DNA from: Streptomyces sp. NBC_00234
Lineage (GTDB): Bacteria > Actinomycetota > Actinomycetes > Streptomycetales > Streptomycetaceae
NCBI RefSeq assembly: GCF_036195325.1
Contig: NZ_CP108101.1
Coordinates: forward strand, 6,200,001-6,264,000
DNA: 64,000 nt
Direction: 5' to 3'
Under the pieces are notes generated by a model that saw nothing but the letters and a program-made list of their open reading frames with translations, had not been told where the DNA came from and did not search any database. The translations under genes were made by a program, and so were the position numbers. Shown piece by piece: positions 7,824 to 14,842 of this stretch; positions within the stretch are counted from its first letter, which is position 1, and each line of letters begins with the position of its first letter.

Positions 7824-8708
7824 TCAGCCCTGGCTGAGGACCACCGAGCGCGTCAGGTGGCGGGGGAGGTCCGGGTCGAGCCCGGCCGCGAGCGCCCGGG
7901 CGATTGCCAGGCGCTGTACGCGCACGAGGTCGGCCAGCGGGTCGAGGCCGCCGTCGATCCAGCGGGCACCGGTGTCGAGCACCTGCTGCTCCAGGCCCTC
8001 CGGCGCGGAACCGAACATCCAGGTCGCCGTCCCGGCGGTGGAGATGCTGATGGGGCCGTGGCGGTACTCCATCGCCGGGTAGGACTCGGTCCAGGACAGC
8101 GACGCCTCCTTCATCTTGAGCGCCGCCTCGTTGGCGAGTCCCACGGTCCAGCCCCGGCCCAGGAACGTGAACTGGGTGCAGTCCAGCAGCCCTTCGGGCA
8201 GCGGCTCGGCGAGCGCCGTCTCGGCGTCCCGTACCGCCTGCTCCGTGTGCAGCCCGAGGTGGGCGCGGAGCAGGGTGAGCACCGTGGTCGCGAACCGCGT
8301 CTGCACGACGGACTGTTCGTCGGCGAAGTCGAGGACGACGACGTCGTCGGCGGCCGTCATGACCGGGGTGTGGGGGTCCGCCGTGAGGGCGACGGTGCGG
8401 GTCGTGCCACTCAGCCGGGTGAGGAGCTCCAGCACCTCGGTCGTCGTGCCCGAGCGGGTGAGGGCGACGACCCGGTCGTACGTGCGCCCGGAGGGGAACT
8501 CCGAGGCGGCGAAGGCGTGGGACTCGCCCTGCCCGGCGTCCTCACGGAGCGAGGCGTACGCCTGCGCCATGTAGAAGGAGGTGCCGCAGCCGACGACCGC
8601 GATGCGTTCGCCGGTGGCGGGCAGGGCGTCCGCCCTGTCACCCGCCAGTTCTGCGGCGCGGCGCCAGCATGCGGGCTGGCTGGCTGTCTCGCTCGCTGCA
8701 AAGGACAC
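7824..8708 (-). CDS. SIS-domain sugar isomerase/deaminase-like protein
   Basis: A 294-residue protein of the SIS (sugar isomerase) superfamily, as in AgaS or the isomerase half of GlmS. The first SIS motif ERIAVVGCGTSFYMAQ and the Ser/Thr phosphate-binding loop ALTRSGTTTEVLELL are clear. A second SIS repeat contains FLGRGWTVGLANEAALKMKE and TESYPAMEYRHGP, typical of GlmS/AgaS enzymes. It should act on a phosphorylated amino sugar in the cytoplasm. The GTG at 8708 is preceded by GGAG with 7-nt spacing. It is divergent from a DeoR-family regulator, the usual arrangement for sugar-phosphate pathways; the true sugar is unknown. Confidence 0.82.
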   Translation of the reverse strand: MSFAASETASQPACWRRAAELAGDRADALPATGERIAVVGCGTSFYMAQAYASLREDAGQGESHAFAASEFPSGRTYDRVVALTRSGTTTEVLELLTRLSGTTRTVALTADPHTPVMTAADDVVVLDFADEQSVVQTRFATTVLTLLRAHLGLHTEQAVRDAETALAEPLPEGLLDCTQFTFLGRGWTVGLANEAALKMKEASLSWTESYPAMEYRHGPISISTAGTATWMFGSAPEGLEQQVLDTGARWIDGGLDPLADLVRVQRLAIARALAAGLDPDLPRHLTRSVVLSQG

Positions 8709-8747
8709 GTCTGCACTCCATCTGGCCGTGGGTGAACTCTGAGTGGC

Positions 8748-8795
8748 ATGCTTGAATTTGCACGTTACAGGCACCCAATGAGCAAAAACAAGCAT
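8748..8795. promoter_or_regulatory. Long inverted repeat in the SIS/DeoR divergent promoter
   Basis: The left arm ATGCTTGAATTTGC (8748-8761) and right arm GCAAAAACAAGCAT (8782-8795) are inverted copies matching at 12 of 14 positions, 20 nt apart. The region is AT-rich against a GC-rich background and lies between divergent genes. It is the natural candidate operator for the DeoR-family protein encoded on the right. Confidence 0.6.
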
Positions 8796-8913
8796 CGGGC
8801 GGCGTGGGGGCGGGGCTGCCGACGGCTTGTGCGACGCTTGCGCTGTCCGGCGCCCGGCGACCGCGTTCCCGGGAAACGTGGTGCCGCAGGCCGGACAGGT
8901 GAGGAGCGCACAC

Positions 8914-9714
8914 GTGGCCAGGGACGCCCGGTGGGACGCATTGCTGGAACTGGTCGGGAAGAACGGCCGGGTGGAGGTCGAGGACGCGGCGGCGGCGCTG
9001 GACGTGTCCGCGGCGACCATCCGCCGCGATCTCGACCAGCTCGCCGAACAGCACCTGCTGACCCGGACCAGGGGCGGCGCCGTAGCCCACGGCGTCTCGT
9101 ACGAACTGGCCCTGCGCTACAAGGCCGGCCGGCACGCCCCGGAGAAGCAGGCCATCGGCCGCGCCGCATCCGAACTGGTCGCCGTGGGCGAAGTGGTGGG
9201 CCTCACCGGCGGCACCACGCTGACCGAGGTGGCCAGGGCGCTGGCCCTGCGCCCGGACATCGTGGGCGAGACGGGGGCGTCGGCCGGCGGCCAGCCCACG
9301 CTGACCGTCGTGACCAACGCGCTCAACATCGCCAACGAACTGGTGATCCGGCCGCAGATCAAACTGGTGGTGACCGGCGGGGTGGCGAGGCCGCAGTCGT
9401 ACGAACTGACGGGACCGCTGGCCAGTGGGGTGATGAGCGAGATCACCCTGGACATCGCCGTGCTGGGCGTGAACGCGATCGACATCGAGCGCGGTGCGTA
9501 CGTCCATCACGAGGGCGAGGCCAGTATCAACAGGCTGCTCGCCGAGCGGGCGCAGCGCGTGGTCGTGGCGGCGGACTCCTCGAAGATCGGCAAGCGGGCC
9601 TTCGCCCGTGTCTGCGACCTCGGGCAGGTCGACGTGCTGGTGACCGACTCCGGCATCACGCCGGAGGCGACGGCCCGTTTCACCGAGGCGGGAGTGAGCG
9701 TCATCGCAGTCTGA
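8914..9714 (+). CDS. DeoR/GlpR-family transcriptional regulator
   Basis: A 266-residue regulator. Residues ~1-57 are the DeoR winged helix: RWDALLELVGKNGRVEVEDA and the recognition helix VSAATIRRDLDQLAEQ, followed by TRTRGGAV. The rest is the DeoR sensor domain (ISOCOT fold), which binds a sugar phosphate, with VGLTGGTTLTEVARAL, AVLGVNAID and VVVAADSSKIGKRAF. The GTG at 8914 has a strong GAGGAG site; the longer in-frame start at 8827 has none. It most likely represses the divergent SIS gene through the inverted repeat between them. Confidence 0.87.
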   Translation: MARDARWDALLELVGKNGRVEVEDAAAALDVSAATIRRDLDQLAEQHLLTRTRGGAVAHGVSYELALRYKAGRHAPEKQAIGRAASELVAVGEVVGLTGGTTLTEVARALALRPDIVGETGASAGGQPTLTVVTNALNIANELVIRPQIKLVVTGGVARPQSYELTGPLASGVMSEITLDIAVLGVNAIDIERGAYVHHEGEASINRLLAERAQRVVVAADSSKIGKRAFARVCDLGQVDVLVTDSGITPEATARFTEAGVSVIAV

Positions 9715-9774
9715 GTCGTCACACCGGCCGTGTCGGTGGTACGCCGAACGGGTGAGAGGCGAGAGACTTGCCCG

Positions 9775-9834
9775 ATGAACAGTGAGCGCAGCCGGCGGGC
9801 AGTCAGCCGGCGCACGGACGGGGTGGCCCTGTGA
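9775..9834 (+). CDS. Possible 19-residue leader ORF overlapping sepF-like start
   Basis: A short ATG-initiated frame (MNSERSRRAVSRRTDGVAL) with a GAGAG site upstream ends in a TGA that overlaps the GTG of the SepF-like gene (GTGA). It could provide translational coupling for a gene whose own start lacks a good ribosome site. Equally it may be chance; no homology can be assessed for so short a frame. Confidence 0.25.
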   Translation: MNSERSRRAVSRRTDGVAL

Positions 9835-10235
9835 GCAGGTACGACAGGTACGACAGGTACGACGCCACCGACGAGCAGTGGGAGGGGCTTGCCCAGGTCG
9901 TGCCGTTGCGCGGCCGGAACGAGTGGCCCTCGCGGGTCGACCACCGCACGGTGCCGGACGAGCCGGTCGCCGAGCAGCGGCGGCTCGTCGTGCTGCGGGT
10001 GCAGGTGTTCGCGGACGCCCGCGAGGTGGCGGAGTATCTGGTCGCCCAGATTCCGGTGCTGCTGGATCTGACGGCGGCCGAGACCGATGTGGCCAAGCGC
10101 ATCCTGGACTTCAGCAGTGGCGTGGTCTTCGGGCTCGGCAGTGCGATGCACCGCGTCGACCGCAACGTGTTCCTGCTGGCGCCGGTCGGCATGGAGGTCG
10201 AGGGAGTCGCTGCGGCGGGCGTTCCCCACGCGTAG
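9831..10235 (+). CDS. SepF-like cell division protein (paralogue)
   Basis: A 134-residue SepF/YlmF-family protein. It has a short charged N-terminus with the repeat YDRYDRYD and then the SepF core: QRRLVVLRVQVFADAREVAEYL, a central DLTAAETDVAKRILDFSSGVVFGLGSAMHRVDRNVFLLAP, which matches the family G-x-x-x-x-x-D/N-x-x-x-F-L-x-x-P pattern. SepF anchors FtsZ to the membrane. The N-terminal amphipathic membrane-targeting helix seen in main SepF proteins is not obvious, and there is no ftsZ/ylmE neighbourhood, so this is probably one of the accessory SepF paralogues that Streptomyces carries. The start is GTG. Confidence 0.83.
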   Translation: MSRYDRYDRYDATDEQWEGLAQVVPLRGRNEWPSRVDHRTVPDEPVAEQRRLVVLRVQVFADAREVAEYLVAQIPVLLDLTAAETDVAKRILDFSSGVVFGLGSAMHRVDRNVFLLAPVGMEVEGVAAAGVPHA

Positions 10236-10306
10236 GAGGCGCGCCGGGCGCCGTGCGGGGTGGCAGGCCGTGCCGCTGCGCTGTGAGGCGCCCGGAGCCG
10301 CAGTGG

Positions 10307-10312
10307 TAGACC
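10307..10312 (+). promoter_or_regulatory. Candidate -10 for leaderless mazG-like gene
   Basis: TAGACC ends 7 nt before the GTG at 10320, which has no Shine-Dalgarno. The arrangement matches that at 7159 and 13342, though the last base of the hexamer departs from the TAnnnT consensus. Confidence 0.3.
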
Positions 10313-10319
10313 TGGGGCC

Positions 10320-10679
10320 GTGACCGAATTCGATGTAGCTGGACTTCAGCGGCGGCTGGCCGCGTTCGCCGCCGCGCGGGACTGGGAGCAGTACCACACG
10401 CCGAAGAACCTGGCGGCGGCGCTGAGTGTCGAGGCGTCCGAACTGGTCGAGATCTTCCAGTGGCTGACGCCGGAACAGTCGGCCCGGGTGATGGAGAAAC
10501 CGGAAACGGCGCACCGCGTCGCCGACGAGGTGGCGGACGTGCTCGCGTATCTGCTGCAGTTCTGCGAGGTGCTGGGTATCGATCCGCTGGCCTCCCTCGC
10601 GGCCAAGATCGACCGGAACGAGGTGCGCTTCCCGGTCCCGGAGCGCCCGGAACCCGGAAATAGTCACTCTTCGGAGTGA
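10320..10679 (+). CDS. MazG-like nucleotide pyrophosphohydrolase
   Basis: A 119-residue all-alpha NTP pyrophosphohydrolase of the MazG/RS21-C6 type. The metal-binding pattern is complete: EASELVEIFQWL supplies the first two acidic residues (ExxE) and RVADEVADVLAYLLQFC the second pair (ExxD). Such enzymes hydrolyse non-canonical or excess nucleoside triphosphates to the monophosphate and PPi. The size fits single-domain house-cleaning members. The GTG start may be leaderless. The stop codon lies inside a UUCG hairpin. Confidence 0.82.
   Translation: MTEFDVAGLQRRLAAFAAARDWEQYHTPKNLAAALSVEASELVEIFQWLTPEQSARVMEKPETAHRVADEVADVLAYLLQFCEVLGIDPLASLAAKIDRNEVRFPVPERPEPGNSHSSE
10664..10679 (+). terminator. 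C(UUCG)G tetraloop hairpin at the mazG-like stop
   Basis: TCACTC (10664-10669), loop TTCG, GAGTGA (10674-10679) form a 6-bp stem closed by the very stable C(UUCG)G tetraloop. The stop codon TGA is the last three bases of the stem. It may terminate the transcript or protect its 3' end. Confidence 0.5.
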
Positions 10680-10684
10680 TCGAC

Positions 10685-10762
10685 TTGTCCACAGTCGATT
10701 TCGTGTCCACAGATTTCCGAATTCCTCTGTTCTTTCGGTGCCCGCCACCTCACTGTGGGTAA
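10685..10762. other. Cluster of DnaA-box-like sequences
   Basis: TTGTCCACA at 10685-10693 is an exact match to the Streptomyces DnaA-box consensus. GTGTCCACA at 10703-10711 differs by one base, 18 nt further on. On the other strand, 10754-10762 reads TTACCCACA, two mismatches from the Streptomyces consensus. The gap is also AT-richer than its surroundings. No dnaA/dnaN genes are nearby, so this is not the known oriC; a regulatory or titration site is possible. Confidence 0.4.
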
Positions 10763-10803
10763 TGAAAGAGGTGACCGGGTTTTCGTACTGACGGGGGAAT
10801 GGC

Positions 10804-11310
10804 ATGGAAGCGGAGCGACTGATCGAGGCCGGACGCCGGGCGCTGGCCGAGAGCCGCGGCGCGTTGAACGTGATGGCGGAGGCGTGGCAGGCCCAGGCGC
10901 TCGCCAGGACGGTCGGCAGCAGGCTGGTTCTGAGCGGGCCGATGGAGTTACGCGGCGAGGCGCGGGGGCTCAGCGAGGTCGGGGGACGGGGCTGCTCGGC
11001 GCTCGACCATCCGATGGTGCTCGCCGGCGGGACACGGGCCGCGCAGCTCACCGAAGTGACGGATGTGCAGAGGGCGCTGACGGCCCTGGTCGCCCTGCTC
11101 GGCGAGGTGGGGATCGCTCTGGTCGGGGTGGCCTGCGACACCGACGAGGAAGGTCTCTACTGGCAGTGCATCGAGGCCATAGACGCGGCGGACGAGTCGG
11201 TCGACAGAGTGCACGGAATGCTGAGAAGGCTGGCGGAGCGGGAGCGTGAGCGCGACGGCCCGCACGGCGCCCTCCACGGCCCGGCGGGGTCCGCCACGGG
11301 CCCGCCCTGA
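10804..11310 (+). CDS. Unknown protein, DUF6099-like, with a TTA codon
   Basis: A 168-residue, mostly helical soluble protein (MEAERLIEAGRRALAESRGAL, then EAWQAQALARTVGSRLVLSG, then a central GRGCSALDHPM and a helical C-terminal half). It resembles a Streptomyces-restricted family that I recall as DUF6099, without known function. Codon 49 is TTA (10948-10950), the rare leucine codon read by the bldA tRNA, and it is the only in-frame TTA I noticed in the window. Expression may therefore be limited to development. The ATG is preceded by GGGGGAA. DnaA-box-like sequences lie in its upstream region. Confidence 0.75.
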   Translation: MEAERLIEAGRRALAESRGALNVMAEAWQAQALARTVGSRLVLSGPMELRGEARGLSEVGGRGCSALDHPMVLAGGTRAAQLTEVTDVQRALTALVALLGEVGIALVGVACDTDEEGLYWQCIEAIDAADESVDRVHGMLRRLAERERERDGPHGALHGPAGSATGPP

Positions 11311-11348
11311 CACGGGACGCCCGGAGTTCGAAGGTGCAGGATGGATGC

Positions 11349-12272
11349 ATGGATCTTCGAATCTTCACCGAGCCCCAGCAAGGGGCGAGCTACGACACGC
11401 TGCTCACCGTGGCCAAGGCCGCCGAGGACCTCGGTTTCGACGCCTTCTACCGGTCCGACCACTATCTCCGCATGGGATCGGGCGACGGACTGCCCGGCCC
11501 GACCGACGCCTGGATCACCCTGGCCGGTCTGGCGCGCGAGACCAGGCGCATCCGGCTCGGCACGCTGATGACGGCGGGCACGTTCCGGCTGCCGGGTGTG
11601 CTGGCCATTCAGGTCGCGCAGGTCGACCAGATGTCCGGCGGACGGGTCGAACTGGGCCTGGGCGCGGGCTGGTTCGAGGCGGAGCACAGGGCGTACGGCA
11701 TCCCGTTCCCCAAGGAGAAGTTCGGCCGCCTGGAGGAGCAGCTGGCGATCGTCACCGGCCTGTGGGCGACCGAGCCCGGTAAGACGTTCAATTACGACGG
11801 CACGTACTACCAGCTGACCGACTCGCCCGCGCTGCCCAAGCCCGCGCAGGCCAAGGTGCCGGTCCTGATCGGTGGTCACGGGGCGATCCGCACTCCGAGG
11901 CTCGCCGCGCAGTACGCGGACGAGTTCAACATCCCGTTCGCCTCGCTGGAGGACACCGAGAAGCAGTTCGGCCGGGTCAGGGAGGCGGCGAAGGCGGCAG
12001 GCCGGGCGCCCGACGAGCTGGTGTACTCCAACGCCCTGGTGGTCTGCGTGGGCAAGGACGACGCCGAGGTCGCGCGACGTGCCGCCGCCATCGGGCGGGA
12101 CGTCGAGGAGCTCAAGGCGAACGGGCTGGCGGGCTCGCCCGCGGAGGTGGTCGACAAGCTCGGCCGGTACGGCGCGATCGGATCGTCCCGGGTCTATCTC
12201 CAGGTCCTGGACCTGGACGACCTCGACCATCTGGAGCTGATCTCCTCGCAGGTCCAGTCCCAGCTGGGCTGA
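11349..12272 (+). CDS. LLM-class F420-dependent oxidoreductase
   Basis: A 307-residue luciferase-like monooxygenase-fold (TIM barrel) protein. Diagnostic stretches are MDLRIFTEPQQGASYDTLL, DLGFDAFYRSDHYL, RLGTLMTAGTFRLPGVLAIQ, MSGGRVELGLGAGWFEAEH and KVPVLIGGHG. Actinobacterial members close to Rv1855c usually use F420; the natural substrate is unknown. I chose the ATG at 11349; CAGGAT lies 6 nt before it, close to the TAGGAT -10 consensus, so the mRNA may be leaderless. An in-frame GTG at 11334 is the alternative. Confidence 0.85.
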   Translation: MDLRIFTEPQQGASYDTLLTVAKAAEDLGFDAFYRSDHYLRMGSGDGLPGPTDAWITLAGLARETRRIRLGTLMTAGTFRLPGVLAIQVAQVDQMSGGRVELGLGAGWFEAEHRAYGIPFPKEKFGRLEEQLAIVTGLWATEPGKTFNYDGTYYQLTDSPALPKPAQAKVPVLIGGHGAIRTPRLAAQYADEFNIPFASLEDTEKQFGRVREAAKAAGRAPDELVYSNALVVCVGKDDAEVARRAAAIGRDVEELKANGLAGSPAEVVDKLGRYGAIGSSRVYLQVLDLDDLDHLELISSQVQSQLG

Positions 12273-12304
12273 CCGGCCGGGGGAGCCGGCCCCGCGAGAC
12301 GGTT

Positions 12305-12330
12305 CCGACCGACCGACCGACCGACCGACC
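12305..12330. repeat. Tetranucleotide microsatellite (CCGA)6CC
   Basis: Six perfect tandem CCGA units followed by CC, in the gap between the LLM gene and mmuM and about 25 nt before the mmuM ribosome site. Perfect tetranucleotide runs can change length by slippage and could alter spacing or folding of the mmuM leader. Confidence 0.85.
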
Positions 12331-12366
12331 GGCCGCCCGCCCACCCACTCACGAGGAGGAGCGCAC

Positions 12367-13311
12367 GTGCACCCCGAACGGCCACCGCACGACTCGGCAC
12401 CCGCACAGGGCCCACCGGGCCGCACGCTCGCCGCCGCCCTCGCCGAGGGGACCGTCCTGCTCGACGGCGGGCTCTCCAACCAGTTGGAGGCCCAGGGCTG
12501 CGATCTGTCGGACGCGCTCTGGTCGGCCCGCCTGCTGGCCGACGCGCCCCACCAGATCGAGGCCGCGCACACCGCGTACGTACGGGCGGGTGCGCAGGTG
12601 CTCATCACCGCCAGCTATCAGGCGACGTTCGAAGGGTTCGGGCGGCGCGGGATCGGGCGGGCCCGCGCCGCGGAGCTGCTGGCCGGCAGTGTGACGCTGG
12701 CCCGCCGGGCCGGAGAGGGGGCCGGGCGGCAGATCTGGGTCGCCGCGTCGGTCGGTCCGTACGGGGCGATGCTCGCGGACGGCAGCGAGTACCGGGGGCG
12801 CTACGGGCTCCCGGTAAGCGAGTTGGAGCGCTTCCACCGGCCCCGGGTGGCGGCGCTGGCCGCGGCGGAGCCCGATGTGCTGGCGCTGGAGACGGTGCCC
12901 GACCTGGACGAGGCGGAGGCGCTGCTGCGGGTGGCGGGGGAGTACGGGCTGCCCGTCTGGCTCTCGTACAGCGTGGCGGGGGACCGGACCCGGGCCGGGC
13001 AGCCCCTGGCGGAGGCGTTCGCCGTGGCCGCCGGGAACGCGCAGGTGGTGGCCGTCGGGGTGAACTGCTGCGAGCCGGCCGACGCGGACCGTGCCGTGGA
13101 GACGGCGGCGGCGGTGACGGGCAAGCCGGTCGTCGTCTACCCGAACAGCGGTGAGCGGTGGGACGCGAGGCGCCGGGCGTGGGCGGGGGACAGCACCTTC
13201 GACGCCGGTCGGGTGCGGGCCTGGCAGGCGGCCGGGGCGCGGCTCGTCGGGGGCTGCTGCCGCATCGGGCCCTCGCGGATCGCTGAGCTCGCGGAGGTGC
13301 TGGCGCCGTGA
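12367..13311 (+). CDS. mmuM: Homocysteine S-methyltransferase
   Basis: A 314-residue homocysteine S-methyltransferase (MmuM/YagD type). The N-terminal LLDGGLSNQLEAQG, the central ITASYQATFEGF, and the zinc ligands in VNCCEP and GGCCRIGP are all present. It transfers a methyl group from S-methylmethionine or SAM to homocysteine, giving methionine. The start is a GTG with a strong GAGGAGGA site. It lies 43 nt upstream of the SAM-dependent RNA methyltransferase hen1, which is suggestive for methyl-donor recycling but may be coincidence. Confidence 0.88.
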   Translation: MHPERPPHDSAPAQGPPGRTLAAALAEGTVLLDGGLSNQLEAQGCDLSDALWSARLLADAPHQIEAAHTAYVRAGAQVLITASYQATFEGFGRRGIGRARAAELLAGSVTLARRAGEGAGRQIWVAASVGPYGAMLADGSEYRGRYGLPVSELERFHRPRVAALAAAEPDVLALETVPDLDEAEALLRVAGEYGLPVWLSYSVAGDRTRAGQPLAEAFAVAAGNAQVVAVGVNCCEPADADRAVETAAAVTGKPVVVYPNSGERWDARRRAWAGDSTFDAGRVRAWQAAGARLVGGCCRIGPSRIAELAEVLAP

Positions 13312-13341
13312 AATTACCTGGTGGGGGCGGGGACGCGGGGC

Positions 13342-13347
13342 CATACT
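13342..13347 (+). promoter_or_regulatory. Candidate -10 for leaderless hen1
   Basis: CATACT is 7 nt upstream of the GTG at 13355, which has no Shine-Dalgarno. It falls in the 43-nt gap after mmuM, so hen1-pnkp would have its own promoter. Confidence 0.35.
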
Positions 13348-13354
13348 CGGACGG

Positions 13355-14842
13355 GTGTTCCTGACTATCAGCACAACCGGCACCCCGGAGCGTCCCGCCA
13401 CCGATCTCGGCTTTCTGCTGCACAAGCACCCCGAGAAGGCGCAGACGTTCTCCACCTCGCACGGCACCGCGCATGTCTTCTACCCCGAGGCGTCCGCGGA
13501 GCGTTGCACGGCAGCCCTGCTGCTGGAGGTGGACAGTGTGGCGCTGGTGCGGCGCGGCAAGGGCAAGGGCCGGGGCGGTGCCCCGGACGCGGCGCTCGCC
13601 CAGTACGTCAACGACCGCCCCTACGCCGCTTCCTCGCTCTTCGCCGTGGCCATGAGCGCGGTGTTCAAGTCCGCCCTGAGCGGTGCCTGCCGGGCCATGC
13701 CCGAGCGGGCGGAGCAGCCCCTGCCGCTGCGGATCGAGCTCCCGGCGCTGCCCGCGCGCGGTGGTATCGAGCTGGTGCGGAAGCTCTTCGGGCCGCTCGG
13801 CTGGGCGAGCGTGGAGGCCGTGGCCGTGCCCCTGGACGGGGAGTTCCCGGAGTGGGGCGACTCGCGCTACGTACACCTGGTGCTGGAGGGGGAGCTGAGG
13901 CTCGCCGACGCCCTGCGGCAGCTCTATGTGCTGCTGCCGGTGCTCGACGACGCGAAGCACTACTGGGTGGCCCCGGACGAGGTGGACAAGCTGCTGCGGG
14001 CCGGTGAGGGGTGGCTGGCCGAGCACCCCGAGCAGAAGCTGATCACCAGCCGTTACCTCTCGCGCCGCTGGGGCCTGACCCGGCAGGCGATGGAGCGGCT
14101 CGAACTGCTGCGGCTCGCCGAGTCGGACGACCTCGACGTGGCCTGTGTCGACAACGCGGTGGACGAGACGAAGGACACCGAGGAGAAGCCGGTCCCGCTC
14201 GCCGAGCAGCGGCGTGCGGCGATCCTGGAGGCGCTGCGTGCCTCCGGGGCGAGCCGGGTGCTCGACCTCGGCTGCGGCCAGGGCCAGTTGGTCCAGGCAC
14301 TGCTGAAGGACGTCCGCTTCACGGACATCGTCGGCGTCGACGTGTCGATGCGCGCCCTGGCCATCGCCTCGCGCCGGCTCAAGCTGGACCGGATGGGCGA
14401 GCGGCAGGCCGGCCGTGTCACGCTCCTGCAGGGCTCGCTGACCTACACCGACAAGCGGCTCAAGGGGTACGACGCGGCGGTGCTCAGCGAGGTCGTCGAG
14501 CACCTCGATCTGCCGAGGCTGCCCGCCCTGGAGTACGCGGTGTTCGGCTCCGCACGGCCCCGCACCGTGCTCGTGACCACGCCCAACGTCGAGTACAACG
14601 TCCGCTGGGAGACGCTGCCCGCCGGACATGTGCGCCACGGCGACCACCGCTTCGAGTGGACCAGGGCCGAGTTCCGCCGGTGGGCGGAGGAGGTCGCGCA
14701 GCGCCACGGCTACGAGGTGGCGTTCGTGCCCGTGGGGACGGACGACCCCGAGGTGGGGCCGCCGACGCAGATGGCCGTGTTCACGATGACCGCGGCAGCC
14801 GGGACCAAGGACGAGACCAAGAAGGAGGCGAAGGCCGCATGA
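13355..14842 (+). CDS. hen1: Hen1 RNA 3'-terminal 2'-O-methyltransferase
   Basis: A 495-residue bacterial Hen1. Residues 1-~250 form the N-terminal domain typical of bacterial Hen1, which helps Pnkp ligation; the C-terminal part is a SAM methyltransferase with motif RVLDLGCGQG near residue 303. The metal-binding catalytic set is visible: E379-V-V-E382-H383 and the later RHGDHRF histidines (H428, H431). The enzyme methylates the 2'-OH of the terminal nucleotide at an RNA break, so the repaired RNA resists re-cleavage by ribotoxins. It overlaps pnkp by ATGA, the canonical two-gene RNA repair operon. GTG start, possibly leaderless. Confidence 0.92.
   Translation: MFLTISTTGTPERPATDLGFLLHKHPEKAQTFSTSHGTAHVFYPEASAERCTAALLLEVDSVALVRRGKGKGRGGAPDAALAQYVNDRPYAASSLFAVAMSAVFKSALSGACRAMPERAEQPLPLRIELPALPARGGIELVRKLFGPLGWASVEAVAVPLDGEFPEWGDSRYVHLVLEGELRLADALRQLYVLLPVLDDAKHYWVAPDEVDKLLRAGEGWLAEHPEQKLITSRYLSRRWGLTRQAMERLELLRLAESDDLDVACVDNAVDETKDTEEKPVPLAEQRRAAILEALRASGASRVLDLGCGQGQLVQALLKDVRFTDIVGVDVSMRALAIASRRLKLDRMGERQAGRVTLLQGSLTYTDKRLKGYDAAVLSEVVEHLDLPRLPALEYAVFGSARPRTVLVTTPNVEYNVRWETLPAGHVRHGDHRFEWTRAEFRRWAEEVAQRHGYEVAFVPVGTDDPEVGPPTQMAVFTMTAAAGTKDETKKEAKAA

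Noticed and set aside
10685-10762. A chromosomal replication origin
   Set aside because: Only two good DnaA boxes are present, and dnaA, dnaN and gyrase genes are absent; oriC in Streptomyces has many boxes.
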